Shown here in pieces: positions 43,720 to 53,043 of a stretch of DNA of 64,000 bases. The stretch covers positions 3,672,501 to 3,736,500 of the forward strand of contig NZ_CP060825.1 in assembly GCF_014489615.1 (NCBI RefSeq), written 5' to 3'. Within the stretch, counting starts at the first letter, position 1. The number at the start of each line of letters is the position of its first letter. The notes below the pieces were generated by a model that did no database searches, had not been told where the DNA came from, and saw only the letters and a program-made list of their open reading frames with translations. The DNA is from Streptomyces genisteinicus (GTDB lineage Bacteria > Actinomycetota > Actinomycetes > Streptomycetales > Streptomycetaceae). The position numbers were made by a program, and so were the translations under genes.

Positions 43720-44409
43720 TCAGGCGCCGTTGCGCTCGCTCTCCGCCTGGAGGCGCGCCACGTAGGCGGCGGCCTGGGAGCGGCGCTCCATGCCCAGCTT
43801 GGAGAGCAGGCTGGACACGTAGTTCTTGATCGTCTTCTCGGCGAGGTGCAGCCTCTCGCCGATGACCCGGTTCGTCAGCCCCTCGCCGATCAGGTCCAGG
43901 ATCCGCCGCTCCTGGTCCGTCAGGGCGGCCAGGCGGTCGTCCCCGCGGGGCCTGCCGCCGTCCCGCAGCCGCTCCAGGACGCGTGCGGTGGCCACCGGGT
44001 CCAGCAGCGACCGGCCGGCGGCGACGTCCCGCACGGCGGTCAGCAGTTCGCTGCCCCGGATCGCCTTGAGCACGTAACCCGAGGCCCCCGCCATGATCGC
44101 GTCGAAGAGCGCCTCGTCGTCCGCGTAGGAGGTGAGCATCAGGCAGGCGATGTCCTCGTTCTGCGACCGGATCTCGCGGCACACCTCCACACCGCTGCCG
44201 TCGGGCAGCCGGACGTCGAGCACCGCCACGTCCGGAGCGGTCGCCACGATCCTGACCAGCGCGTCTGCCGCCGTGCCCGCCTCTCCGACGACCTCGATAT
44301 CGGCCTCGCCGGAGAGCAGCTCATGGACTCCGCGGCGCACGACCTCGTGATCGTCGACCAGGAATACGGTGATTTTTCCTTCTTCGCGCACGCGGGCAGT
44401 CTCACACAT
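43720..44409 (-). CDS. NarL/LuxR-family response regulator
   Basis: 229 aa from ATG 44409 (GGGAAGAG before it). Receiver domain with the acidic pair DD19-20, phospho-acceptor Asp65 in AVLDVRLPDG, Thr/Ser in LTSYADDEA and Lys in YVLKAI. C-terminal LuxR helix-turn-helix: LTDQERRILDLIGEGLTN-type block and AEKTIKNYVSSLLSKLG. No histidine kinase is next to it, so it is an orphan regulator here. It is divergent from the second branched-chain dehydrogenase operon. Confidence 0.93.
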   Translation of the reverse strand: MCETARVREEGKITVFLVDDHEVVRRGVHELLSGEADIEVVGEAGTAADALVRIVATAPDVAVLDVRLPDGSGVEVCREIRSQNEDIACLMLTSYADDEALFDAIMAGASGYVLKAIRGSELLTAVRDVAAGRSLLDPVATARVLERLRDGGRPRGDDRLAALTDQERRILDLIGEGLTNRVIGERLHLAEKTIKNYVSSLLSKLGMERRSQAAAYVARLQAESERNGA

Positions 44410-44720
44410 CGGCTCTTCCCGTGCCCGGGGTGCGCCATATAACGTGCCCTCTGTTCCGGCGGCCCGCAGGCCCCTGACCAGTGGTTGTTCCCCTTTCTCT
44501 CGATTTACTTGGAAATCCAAGCAAAATCGCAGGTCAAATGGGGTTTCGCAGTAATGCTCCCCACTGGGTAACGTGCCTGTGACAGGGTGTTCGCCGGGGC
44601 ACCTGTCACGCCTGACATCCGGCCGGCCGTACACACCCCCGTGCGCGGGCCGGACATCGGGCGAGCCGCACTGGCCTCACCGGCGGACCCCGGGGGCCGG
44701 ACCGACGGAGGAGCACGCAC
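44410..44720. promoter_or_regulatory. divergent promoter region, response regulator / second bkd operon
   Basis: About 310 bp, markedly AT-richer at 44480-44570. It holds the perfect palindrome CTTGGA-AA-TCCAAG at 44508-44521, a good operator candidate for the adjacent regulator or for an Lrp protein. No reading frame is supported. GGAGGAGC before GTG 44721 sets the E1-alpha start. Confidence 0.5.
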
Positions 44721-45869
44721 GTGACCGTGGAGAGCACTGCCGCGCGCAAACCGCGACGCAGCAGCAAGCGCGCCAGCGCAGCCGGAAAGCCACAGAGTTC
44801 CGAGCCCCAGCTCGTACAGCTGCTGACGCCCGAGGGCGTCCGCGTCGAGCATCCGGAATACGACATCGACCTGAGCGCCGACGAGATGCGCGGCCTGTAC
44901 CGGGACATGGTCCTGACCCGCCGCTTCGACGGCGAGGCGACCGCCCTCCAGCGTCAGGGCGAGCTCGGCCTGTGGGCCTCGCTGCTCGGCCAGGAGGCCG
45001 CCCAGATCGGCTCGGGACGCGCCCTGCGCGACGACGACTACGTCTTCCCGACCTACCGCGAGCACGGCGTCGCCTGGTGCCGCGGGGTCGACCCGACCAA
45101 CCTGCTCGGCATGTTCCGCGGTGTGAACCACGGCGGCTGGGACCCGAACACCAACAACTTCCACCTGTACACGATCGTCATCGGCTCGCAGACGCTGCAC
45201 GCCACCGGCTACGCGATGGGCGTGGCCAAGGACGGCGCGGACTCCGCCGTGATCGCGTACTTCGGCGACGGCGCCTCCAGCCAGGGCGACGTGGCCGAGT
45301 CCTTCACCTTCTCCGCGGTCTACAACGCCCCGGTCGTCTTCTTCTGCCAGAACAACCAGTGGGCGATCTCCGAGCCCACCGAGAAGCAGACCCGGGTGCC
45401 GCTCTACCAGCGCGCGCAGGGCTTCGGCTTCCCCGGCGTCCGGGTCGACGGCAACGACGTGCTCGCCTGCCTGGCCGTGACCCGGTCGGCGCTGGAGCGC
45501 GCCCGCCGCGGCGAGGGGCCGACCCTGGTCGAGGCGTTCACCTACCGGATGGGCGCCCACACGACCTCGGACGACCCCACCAAGTACCGCCACGACGACG
45601 AGCGCCAGGCGTGGGAGGCGAAGGACCCGATCCAGCGCCTGCGCACCTACCTCGAGACCGAGGGCCACGCCGACGCCGCCTTCTTCGCCGCCCTGGAGGA
45701 GGAGAGCGACACCCTCGCCAAGCGTGTGCGCGAGGCCGTGCGGGCCATGCCCGACCCGCAGGACATGGCGATGTTCGACCACATCTACGCCGACGGCCAC
45801 GCGCTCGTCGACGAGGAGCGCGCCGAGTTCGCCGCCTACCAGGCGTCGTTCGCCGAGGAGGGCAAGTAA
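44721..45869 (+). CDS. bkdA: branched-chain 2-oxoacid dehydrogenase E1 alpha (second cluster)
   Basis: 382-aa ThDP subunit paralogous to the gene at 22951-24102. A basic N-terminal tail (RKPRRSSKRASAAGK) precedes the domain. ThDP motif: FGDGASSQGDVAESFTFSAV then CQNNQWAIS; the loop AFTYRMGAHTTSDDPTKYR matches keto acid dehydrogenases. GTG 44721 follows GGAGGAGC. First gene of a tight three-gene operon ending in a terminator at 48377-48405. Confidence 0.93.
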   Translation: MTVESTAARKPRRSSKRASAAGKPQSSEPQLVQLLTPEGVRVEHPEYDIDLSADEMRGLYRDMVLTRRFDGEATALQRQGELGLWASLLGQEAAQIGSGRALRDDDYVFPTYREHGVAWCRGVDPTNLLGMFRGVNHGGWDPNTNNFHLYTIVIGSQTLHATGYAMGVAKDGADSAVIAYFGDGASSQGDVAESFTFSAVYNAPVVFFCQNNQWAISEPTEKQTRVPLYQRAQGFGFPGVRVDGNDVLACLAVTRSALERARRGEGPTLVEAFTYRMGAHTTSDDPTKYRHDDERQAWEAKDPIQRLRTYLETEGHADAAFFAALEEESDTLAKRVREAVRAMPDPQDMAMFDHIYADGHALVDEERAEFAAYQASFAEEGK

Positions 45870-45871
45870 GC

Positions 45872-46852
45872 ATGGCCGTACAGAAGCTCCCTCTCGCCAA
45901 GGCGCTCAACGAGTCGCTGCGCAAGGCCCTGGAGACGGACCCCAAGGTCCTGATCATGGGTGAGGACGTCGGCAAGCTCGGCGGCGTCTTCCGCATCACC
46001 GACGGGCTCCAGAAGGACTTCGGCGAGGACCGGGTCATCGACACCCCGCTCGCCGAGTCCGGCATCGTCGGCACCGCGATCGGCCTGGCGCTGCGCGGCT
46101 ACCGGCCCGTGGTGGAGATCCAGTTCGACGGGTTCGTCTTCCCGGCGTACGACCAGATCGTCACCCAGCTCGCGAAGATGCACGCCCGCGCGCTCGGCAA
46201 GATCAAGCTGCCCGTCGTCGTCCGCATCCCCTACGGCGGCGGCATCGGCGCGGTGGAGCACCACTCCGAGTCCCCCGAGGCGCTCTTCGCGCACGTGGCG
46301 GGCCTCAAGGTGGTCTCCCCCTCGAACGCCTCCGACGGCTACTGGATGCTCCAGCAGGCCATCCAGAGCGACGACCCGGTCATCTTCTTCGAGCCGAAGC
46401 GGCGCTACTGGGACAAGGGCGAGGTCGACACCGAGGCCATCCCCGGCCCGCTCCACACCGCCCGCGTCGCCCGCGAGGGCGCCGACCTCACCCTGGCCGC
46501 CTACGGCCCGATGGTGAAGGTCTGCCTGGAGGCCGCCGCGGCCGCCCAGGAGGAGGGCAAGTCGGTGGAGGTCGTGGACCTCAGGTCGATGTCCCCGATC
46601 GACTTCGACACCCTCCAGACCTCGGTCGAGAAGACCCGGCGGCTGGTCGTGGTGCACGAGGCCCCGGTGTTCTACGGCTCCGGTGCGGAGATCGCGGCGC
46701 GCATCACCGAACGCTGCTTCTACCACCTGGAGGCCCCGGTGCTCAGGGTCGGCGGATTCCACGCCCCGTACCCGCCGGCCCGCCTGGAGGAGGAGTACCT
46801 TCCGGGACTGGACCGGGTGCTGGACGCCGTCGACCGCTCGCTCGCGTACTGA
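45872..46852 (+). CDS. bkdB: branched-chain 2-oxoacid dehydrogenase E1 beta (second cluster)
   Basis: 326 aa from ATG 45872, two bases after the E1-alpha stop, with GAGGAGGG overlapping that stop region. Blocks: MGEDVGKLGGVFRITDGL, DTPLAESGIVGTAIGLAL, RIPYGGGIGAVEHHSESPE, and FHAPYPPARLEEEYLPG. Paralogue of 24099-25103. It pairs with E1-alpha to form the decarboxylase. Confidence 0.94.
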   Translation: MAVQKLPLAKALNESLRKALETDPKVLIMGEDVGKLGGVFRITDGLQKDFGEDRVIDTPLAESGIVGTAIGLALRGYRPVVEIQFDGFVFPAYDQIVTQLAKMHARALGKIKLPVVVRIPYGGGIGAVEHHSESPEALFAHVAGLKVVSPSNASDGYWMLQQAIQSDDPVIFFEPKRRYWDKGEVDTEAIPGPLHTARVAREGADLTLAAYGPMVKVCLEAAAAAQEEGKSVEVVDLRSMSPIDFDTLQTSVEKTRRLVVVHEAPVFYGSGAEIAARITERCFYHLEAPVLRVGGFHAPYPPARLEEEYLPGLDRVLDAVDRSLAY

Positions 46853-46860
46853 GGGGTGCC

Positions 46861-48264
46861 GTGACCATGACCGCAGACACTTCCCTGCGTTTCCGCGAGT
46901 TCAAGATGCCCGACGTGGGCGAGGGACTCACCGAGGCCGAGATCCTCAAGTGGTACGTCCAGCCCGGTGACACCGTCACCGACGGGCAGGTCGTGTGCGA
47001 GGTCGAGACGGCGAAGGCGGCCGTCGAGCTGCCGATCCCGTACGACGGCGTCGTCCACGAGCTCCGCTTCGAGGAGGGGACCACCGTCGACGTCGGCACG
47101 TCGATCATCACGATCGACGTGGCGCCCGGGTCGGCCCCCGCCGACCAGGCCCCGGCCCCCGAGCCCGTTGCCGCCGCGGAGCCCGAGCCCGCAGCCGAGG
47201 AGGAGGAGAAGCCGAAGGGCCGCCAGCCCGTGCTCGTCGGCTACGGCGTGGCCGAGTCCTCCACCAAGCGCCGGCCGCGCAAGCAGACCGCCGCCGTGCC
47301 GGAGCAGGCCGCAGCCGCGATCCAGGCCGAGATGAACGGCCACGGCTCCGTCGTGCCGGACACCCGTCCGCTGGCCAAGCCGCCGGTCCGCAAGCTCGCC
47401 AAGGACCTGGGCATCGACCTGGCCACGGTGACGCCGACCGGTCCCGACGGGATCATCACCCGGGAGGACGTCCACGCCGCCGCGGCTCCGGCACCCGCCC
47501 CGGTGGCCGCGGAGCCCGCGCCCGCCGCGGTGCCGGTGGCGGCCGAGCCCGTCGCGTCCGGCGCCCGCGAGACCCGCGTCCCGATCAAGGGCGTGCGCAA
47601 GGCGACCGCGGCCGCGATGGTCGGCAGCGCCTTCACCGCGCCGCATGTCACCGAGTTCGTCACCCTCGACGTGACCCGCACCATGAAGCTCGTCGAGGAG
47701 CTGAAGGCCGACAAGGACATGGCGGGGCTGCGGGTCAACCCGCTGCTGCTGATCGCCAAGGCCCTCCTCGTCGCCATCAGGCGGAACCCGGGGATCAACG
47801 CGTCCTGGGACGAGGCCGCCCAGGAGATCGTCCAGAAGCACTACGTGAACCTGGGCATCGCCGCGGCCACCCCGCGCGGTCTGATCGTGCCGAACATCAA
47901 GGACGCGCATGACAAGACCCTGCCGGAACTCGCCGCCGCGCTCGGCGAACTGGTCGCCACCGCCCGTGAGGGCAGGACCACCCCGGCGGCGATGCAGGGC
48001 GGCACGGTGACCATCACCAACGTCGGCGTCTTCGGCGTCGACACCGGTACGCCCATCCTGAACCCCGGTGAGTCGGCCATCCTCGCGGTCGGCGCGATCA
48101 AGCTCCAGCCGTGGGTGCACAAGGGCAAGGTCAAGCCCCGTCAGGTGACCACGCTCGCGCTCTCCTTCGACCACCGTCTGGTCGACGGAGAACTGGGCTC
48201 CAAGGTCCTCGCCGACGTGGCGGCGGTCCTGGAGCAGCCGAAGCGACTGATCACCTGGGCGTGA
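46861..48264 (+). CDS. bkdC: branched-chain 2-oxoacid dehydrogenase E2 acyltransferase (second cluster)
   Basis: 467 aa from GTG 46861 (GAGGGG before it; ATG 46867 is an alternative). Lipoyl domain with lysine about 52 in VETAKAAVELP; Ala/Pro/Glu linker; E1/E3-binding domain (AKPPVRKLAKDLGIDLATV); catalytic domain with SFDHRLVDGELGSKVL (HxxxD). There is no E3 gene nearby. Confidence 0.94.
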   Translation: MTMTADTSLRFREFKMPDVGEGLTEAEILKWYVQPGDTVTDGQVVCEVETAKAAVELPIPYDGVVHELRFEEGTTVDVGTSIITIDVAPGSAPADQAPAPEPVAAAEPEPAAEEEEKPKGRQPVLVGYGVAESSTKRRPRKQTAAVPEQAAAAIQAEMNGHGSVVPDTRPLAKPPVRKLAKDLGIDLATVTPTGPDGIITREDVHAAAAPAPAPVAAEPAPAAVPVAAEPVASGARETRVPIKGVRKATAAAMVGSAFTAPHVTEFVTLDVTRTMKLVEELKADKDMAGLRVNPLLLIAKALLVAIRRNPGINASWDEAAQEIVQKHYVNLGIAAATPRGLIVPNIKDAHDKTLPELAAALGELVATAREGRTTPAAMQGGTVTITNVGVFGVDTGTPILNPGESAILAVGAIKLQPWVHKGKVKPRQVTTLALSFDHRLVDGELGSKVLADVAAVLEQPKRLITWA

Positions 48265-48280
48265 CGTCCCGTCCTGCCCT

Positions 48281-48294
48281 GTTTCACGTGAAAC
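48281..48294. promoter_or_regulatory. parS (perfect ParB-binding site)
   Basis: GTTTCACGTGAAAC, a full match, 17 bp after the E2 stop and before the terminator. Confidence 0.93.
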
Positions 48295-48376
48295 GCCGGG
48301 AGGCACCCGCCTCTTGACGGTCCGGGGGCCCCGCGCTCCGGCGCGGGGCCGCCCGCCCGGCCCGTCCGCACCGAAC

Positions 48377-48405
48377 GCCCCGTCCGCATCGCGGACGGGG
48401 CTTTC
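48377..48405 (+). terminator. terminator of the second bkd operon
   Basis: Perfect 11-bp stem GCCCCGTCCGC/GCGGACGGGGC with loop ATC, followed by TTTCT. Confidence 0.88.
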
Positions 48406-48425
48406 TGGTTGAAGTCTGTTGTATC

Positions 48426-48437
48426 TATGCTGTGTGC
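48426..48437 (+). promoter_or_regulatory. leaderless -10 of the GntR gene (TATGCT, 6-nt spacer)
   Basis: TATGCT at 48426-48431, then GTGTGC and ATG 48438. No Shine-Dalgarno is present. Confidence 0.55.
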
Positions 48438-49112
48438 ATGCCCGCCCCCGCCTCCGCACCGGCCACCGCCCCCGCCAAGCAGCCACCCGCCGCAGAGCGC
48501 GTCTACGCCCACATCAAGCAGGCCGTGCTCGACCGCGAGTACGAGGGCGGCACCCTGCTCACCGAGGGCGAGCTGGCCGAAGCGGTCGGAGTCTCGCGCA
48601 CCCCGGTGCGCGAGGCGCTGCTCAAGCTGGAGGTCGAAGGGCTGATCAAGCTCTATCCCAAGAAGGGCGCCCTGGTGCTCGCCGTCTCCGCGCAGGAGAT
48701 CGCGGATGTCGTCGAGACCCGCCTGCTGGTCGAGGAGTTCGCGGTCCGCAAGGCCGTCCCGGCTCCCGCGCGGCTGATCACCCGGCTCGAAGAGCTCCTC
48801 GGCGAACAGCGCCGCCACCTCGACGCGGGCGACCTGGCCGCCTTCGCCGTCAGCGACCGCTGCTTCCACGCGGAGATCGTCCGCCACGCCGGGAACGAGA
48901 TCCTCTCCAAGCTCTACGACCAGCTGCGCGACCGTCAGCTGCGCATGGGAGTGGCCATCATGCAGGCCCTCCCCGACCGCGTGAGCCGCAACTACGCGGA
49001 GCACCGCGAGATCCTCGACAGGATCCGGGCCGGCGACGCCGACGGCGCGGCCGCCTGCGTGCGGCAGCACCTCGGCCGGGTCAAGGACCTGGTCCGGGGT
49101 GATGACCGGTGA
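48438..49112 (+). CDS. GntR-family regulator (FadR/FCD subfamily)
   Basis: 224 aa from ATG 48438, fixed by the leaderless -10. Winged HTH: TEGELAEAVGVSRTPVREAL then LEVEGLIKLYPKKGALV (about residues 30-80). The FCD ligand domain (about 90-215) keeps Asp/His metal-ligand positions (SDRCFHAEIVRHAGN, YAEHREIL). It probably senses a small carboxylate. It overlaps the MFS gene start (GTGA), so the pair is co-translated and it likely controls that carrier. Confidence 0.9.
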   Translation: MPAPASAPATAPAKQPPAAERVYAHIKQAVLDREYEGGTLLTEGELAEAVGVSRTPVREALLKLEVEGLIKLYPKKGALVLAVSAQEIADVVETRLLVEEFAVRKAVPAPARLITRLEELLGEQRRHLDAGDLAAFAVSDRCFHAEIVRHAGNEILSKLYDQLRDRQLRMGVAIMQALPDRVSRNYAEHREILDRIRAGDADGAAACVRQHLGRVKDLVRGDDR

Positions 49113-50422
49113 GCGCCTCCTCCTCCGCCACCGGCGCCCTGCTGCCCGGCGACCCTCCCGGCGGCCGCCGTGCGGCCGCGGTCTGGGGCATCGGCGTCGC
49201 CGTCTACTTCGTGGCCGTCATCTTCCGGACCTCGCTCGGGGTCGCCGGACTCGACGCGGCCGACCGTTTCGACGTCAACGCGTCCGCCCTGTCGACCTTC
49301 TCCATCCTCCAGCTCCTCGTCTACGCGGGCATGCAGATACCCGTCGGCCTGATGGTCGACCGGCTCGGCACGAAGAAGGTCCTCACCCTGGGCGTCGTCC
49401 TCTTCACCGCCGGCCAGCTGGGCTTCGCGCTCTCCCCGTCGTACGGCATGGCGCTCGCCTCCCGTGCCCTGCTCGGCTGCGGCGACGCCATGACCTTCAT
49501 CAGCGTGCTCCGGCTGGGCACCCGCTGGTTCCCCGTGCGCAAGGGTCCGCTGGTGGCCCAGGTCGCCGCCCTGTTCGGCATGGCCGGCAACCTCGTCTCC
49601 ACCCTGGTCATCGCCCGGATGCTGCACGGCCTGGGATGGACCGCGACGTTCGCCGGGAGCGCCGTGGCGGGGGTCGTGGTCCTCGTCCTGCTGCTGCTCT
49701 TCCTCAAGGACCATCCCGAAGGGCACGAGCCGCCTCCCGTGCGGCACGCGGGGGCCGCCTTCGTACGGCGCCAGATCGCCGCCTCGTGGCGCGAACCCGG
49801 CACCCGGCTCGGCATGTGGGTCCACTTCACCACCCAGTTCCCCGCGATGGTGTTCCTGCTGCTGTGGGGGATGCCGTTCCTCGTCGAGGCCCAGCACCTG
49901 ACCCGCGAGACCGCCGGCGCGCTGCTGACCCTCGTGGTGGCGTCCAACATGGTCGTCGGCCTCGTCTACGGACAGGTCATCGCCCGGCACCACGCCGCCC
50001 GCGCGCCCCTGGCCCTCGGCACCATCGGCGCCAGCGCGCTGCTGTGGGCCACGACCATCGCCTACCCGGGGGGTACGGCGCCGATGTGGCTGCTGATCAC
50101 CCTGTGCACCGTCCTCGGGGCATGCGGCCCCGCGTCGATGATCGGCTTCGACTTCGCCCGTCCCGCCAACCCGCCCGAGCGCCAGGGCACCGCCTCCGGC
50201 ATCGTCAACATGGGCGGCTTCGTCGCCTCGATGACCACGCTGCTCGCCGTGGGCGTCCTGCTCGACGCGACGGGCGACGACTACCGGATCGCCTTCGCGT
50301 CCGTCTTCGTGCTCCAGGCCCTCGGCGTCACCCAGATCCTGCGGCTGCGGTCCCGCACCGCGCGCCGGGAGCGGGAGCGCCTGGTCGCCAGCCGCGTCGA
50401 GGCCGTGCACGTGCCGGTGTGA
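49109..50422 (+). CDS. MFS transporter (nitrate/oxalate-carrier-like)
   Basis: 437 aa with about 12 membrane helices. MFS signature between helices 2 and 3: PVGLMVDRLGTKKVL; another, YGMALASRALLGCGDAMTFIS, follows. The second half has LLLWGMPFLVEAQ and FARPANPPERQGTASG. GTG 49109 overlaps the GntR stop. Substrate unknown; control by the coupled FCD-type GntR protein suggests an organic acid. Confidence 0.9.
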   Translation: MSASSSATGALLPGDPPGGRRAAAVWGIGVAVYFVAVIFRTSLGVAGLDAADRFDVNASALSTFSILQLLVYAGMQIPVGLMVDRLGTKKVLTLGVVLFTAGQLGFALSPSYGMALASRALLGCGDAMTFISVLRLGTRWFPVRKGPLVAQVAALFGMAGNLVSTLVIARMLHGLGWTATFAGSAVAGVVVLVLLLLFLKDHPEGHEPPPVRHAGAAFVRRQIAASWREPGTRLGMWVHFTTQFPAMVFLLLWGMPFLVEAQHLTRETAGALLTLVVASNMVVGLVYGQVIARHHAARAPLALGTIGASALLWATTIAYPGGTAPMWLLITLCTVLGACGPASMIGFDFARPANPPERQGTASGIVNMGGFVASMTTLLAVGVLLDATGDDYRIAFASVFVLQALGVTQILRLRSRTARRERERLVASRVEAVHVPV

Positions 50423-50465
50423 CCACCCGGGCCGGGGCGCCGCACCGGCCCGGGACGCCGGGTCG

Positions 50466-51290
50466 CTACGGGGTGACCGCCAGCACCCGCAGGATCGCCT
50501 CGGCCAGCTCCGTGTCCCCGTCCGCCTTCACCCGGTCCGCGACCGCCGCGGGGCGCACCCGACCGCAGGCGAGCCGGTAGAACGTCTCCCAGTCCGTCGC
50601 CAGCGTCACGAGCGGCCCCAGCGACGGCGAACCGTCCACCGTGCCGCGTCCCTCCGCGTCGACCCGGACCGTCCTCAGGAACTCCACCGGACCGCTCACG
50701 TCGAAGACCACCGCGGACTGCGCCGGAGCACCCGCGTCCTTCGCGACCACCTTGGGCAGCGCCTCGATGAGGAGGTCCCGGGCGACGTAGGCGCCCGGAG
50801 AGTCGAGGTTGCCCGGCGTGCCCAGCGCCACCCGCAGGTCCTGCTCGTGCACCCAGGTGTCGAACGCCCGCTTCCGGTAGGCGACTTCCAGCGTCTGCTC
50901 GGTGCCCAGCGGGGCGCGCACCAGCGTGTCCGGCGCCCGGTTCTCGTTGCGCAGCTGGCGGGCCCGGCGGATCAGGACGTACTCGAACTCGGACGTCATC
51001 TCGGGCGCGGTGTGATGCCGCCGCACGTCGACCTGCATCTCCATGTAGCGGGCGAACTCGCTCTGCACGTGGTAGAGATCGCGCGGCAGGGAGTGGATGG
51101 GGCGCGGGTCGCCCAGCATCTCGCACTCCATGCCGATGACGTGCGAGACGATGTCGCGCACCGACCAGCCCGGGCACGGTGTGGCGCGGTTCCACTCGCC
51201 CTCGACGAGCGGCTGCACCAGCTCGGCTATCGCTTCGACTGCGTGGGTCCAGGCATCGGCGTAGTTCTGCAGGCTGGGATGGACGGTCAC
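50466..51290 (-). CDS. maleylpyruvate isomerase-like mycothiol-dependent protein (DinB fold)
   Basis: 274 aa from GTG 51290, preceded by GAGGGG. N-terminal DinB/MDMPI four-helix bundle with CPGWSVRDIVSHVIGME-type metal-binding histidines (WSVRDIVSHV, and RAFDTWVHEQDLR). C-terminal MDMPI_C/SCP2-like domain (about 190-270). The family transfers or isomerises with mycothiol in actinobacteria; the substrate here is unknown. Confidence 0.87.
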   Translation of the reverse strand: MTVHPSLQNYADAWTHAVEAIAELVQPLVEGEWNRATPCPGWSVRDIVSHVIGMECEMLGDPRPIHSLPRDLYHVQSEFARYMEMQVDVRRHHTAPEMTSEFEYVLIRRARQLRNENRAPDTLVRAPLGTEQTLEVAYRKRAFDTWVHEQDLRVALGTPGNLDSPGAYVARDLLIEALPKVVAKDAGAPAQSAVVFDVSGPVEFLRTVRVDAEGRGTVDGSPSLGPLVTLATDWETFYRLACGRVRPAAVADRVKADGDTELAEAILRVLAVTP

Positions 51291-51458
51291 GGGACCCCTC
51301 GGCGGTCGTACGCGGGCAAACTGGACTGGCAGCGCTGGTGGGGTCCGGGGGTGGCCCCCGGATAGGCACAGTACGCTGCCCGAAGGCACCCCGGCAGTGC
51401 TTTCGTGTGACGATCGTAGGGCCCGTGTTGACGACTCGAATGCCAGGACGGTGGTAGT

Positions 51459-52265
51459 GTGCGCGCCTCCCTCGTGCAGATCTCGGTGGAACCGGACGAA
51501 TCGGTGGAATCCCGCAGGCGCCGCGTCGCCTCGCTGGTCCGCGGACAGAGCGACGCCGACCTCGTCGTCCTCCCGGAGCTGTGGCCCGTCGGAGCCTTCG
51601 CCTACCAGGAGTTCGAGGCGGCGGCCGAGACGCCGGACGGCCCGACCTGCCAGGCCCTGTCCGCCGCCGCGCGCGACGCCGGGGTGTGGCTGCACGCCGG
51701 GTCCGTCGTCGAGAAGGCCGCCGACGGCACCCTCTACAACACGTCCCTCGTCATCTCTCCCGCCGGCGAGCTCGCCGCCACCTACCGCAAGATCCACCGG
51801 TTCGGCTTCGACAAGGGCGAGGCGGTCATGATGGGCGCCGGCCGCGACCTCGTCACCGTCCCCGTCCCCGGCCACCTCACCCTGGGCCTCGCCACCTGCT
51901 ACGACCTGCGCTTCCCCGAACTCTTCCGCGCGCTCGCCGACGACGGGGCCCAGGCGCTCGTGATCCCGGCCGGCTGGCCGGCCAGGCGCCGCGACCACTG
52001 GACGCTGCTCGCCAGGGCCCGCGCCGTCGAGAACCAGGCGTACGTTCTCGCCTGCGGCACCGCCGGGACCCACGCCGGCGTCGAACAGGCCGGCCACAGC
52101 ATCGTCGTCGACCCCTGGGGCGAGACCCTGGCGGAGGCGGGCCCCGGCGAGGAAGTGCTCACCGTGGACCTCGACCCCGCCAAGGTGGAGTCCACCCGCG
52201 ACGTCTTCCCGGCGCTCAAGGACCGGCGCCTGGGGCTGGCGCCGCCGTCACGGCTCCGGGACTGA
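51459..52265 (+). CDS. nitrilase-superfamily carbon-nitrogen hydrolase
   Basis: 268 aa from GTG 51459. The catalytic triad is complete: Glu40 (VVLPELW), Lys111 (YRKIHRFG) and Cys147 (TCYDLRFPE). RFPELFRALADDGA and the C-terminal TVDLDPAKVESTRDVFPALKDRR match the omega-amidase/Nit branch, which hydrolyses deaminated glutathione or 2-oxoglutaramate (family knowledge). Divergent from the MDMPI-like gene across 168 bp. Confidence 0.88.
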   Translation: MRASLVQISVEPDESVESRRRRVASLVRGQSDADLVVLPELWPVGAFAYQEFEAAAETPDGPTCQALSAAARDAGVWLHAGSVVEKAADGTLYNTSLVISPAGELAATYRKIHRFGFDKGEAVMMGAGRDLVTVPVPGHLTLGLATCYDLRFPELFRALADDGAQALVIPAGWPARRRDHWTLLARARAVENQAYVLACGTAGTHAGVEQAGHSIVVDPWGETLAEAGPGEEVLTVDLDPAKVESTRDVFPALKDRRLGLAPPSRLRD

Positions 52266-52273
52266 CCGGCGGC

Positions 52274-52768
52274 TCAGTCCTCCTCGCGCTCCCGCTCCGC
52301 CATCCTGATCACGCACACGGCGACCGCGATCAGCAGCGCGGCGTCGGCGTCCTCGCGGACCACGTCCACGCCGTACGTGTCCCGGAGCGTGAGCCACCGC
52401 CGCGAGATGTGCGCCAGCAGCTCGCCGTCGTACTCCACGACGAACTCGCGGTCGAGGATCCGCCCGCTGACATCCAGCTCCGTCCCCTCGGCGAGGGTGA
52501 CCCGGTAGTGGTTGCGCAGCAGGGAGAGCCGCTTGCGCCGGATGGTCGCGAGCGGCTCCCCCTCCTGCTCGACGGTCATCGCACCGCGCAGGCTGAACAG
52601 CTTCTGCCGCAACGTCACCAGCACGTGCCCGTCGCGGTCCTTCAGCTCCAGGGTGTCGCGCAGCCGCAGTGCCTTCCCGTCGACGAGGAAGGCGTGCCGG
52701 CCGTGCTCGTCGTCGATCCAGTAGTCGTCACCGATGGCGAAGATCTTGTCGCGTACGAGGTATTTCAT
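52274..52768 (-). CDS. LURP-one-related (Tubby-like fold) protein
   Basis: 164 aa, taken from ATG 52768. KYLVRDKIFAIGDDYWIDDE, AFLVDGKALRLRDTLELKD and VTLRQKLFSLRGAMTVEQEG are typical of LURP-one/scramblase-like beta barrels with a C-terminal hydrophobic helix (AALLIAVAVCVIRMA). The role in bacteria is unknown. No strong ribosome site is visible, so the start is less sure. Converges 8 bp from the hydrolase gene. Confidence 0.82.
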   Translation of the reverse strand: MKYLVRDKIFAIGDDYWIDDEHGRHAFLVDGKALRLRDTLELKDRDGHVLVTLRQKLFSLRGAMTVEQEGEPLATIRRKRLSLLRNHYRVTLAEGTELDVSGRILDREFVVEYDGELLAHISRRWLTLRDTYGVDVVREDADAALLIAVAVCVIRMAEREREED

Positions 52769-52936
52769 GGGGGTCGCATACCCCGGCGGGGGGCGGGGGA
52801 GCGTGGGGGGTACCCGAAGAGGTGAAGATTCCTGTGGCCGGGTGCCGAACGGGGGGCCGGGCGGCTGCGGCGAATGCTCCATGGCCGGGTTGAGGCGTAT
52901 CGATCATTCACGGTGGCGCGGTTCGGGCCGCAGGAA

Positions 52937-52998
52937 CGTTGTGGCAGATCGGGGCCCGTCACAACGCATACTTCCGTGCGGCTGCCCTCCGCTAATGT
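52937..52998 (+). promoter_or_regulatory. promoter and inverted repeat at the head of the accessory cassette
   Basis: CGTTGTG (52937-52943) and CACAACG (52960-52966) form a 7-bp inverted repeat with 16-bp centre. TAATGT (52993-52998) is a candidate -10 about 45 bp before the first cassette gene. No clear -35. Confidence 0.4.
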
Positions 52999-53043
52999 CT
53001 GCCGCCGAACGACGGTCCGGAAATCAATTCCCTGGGGATACGG

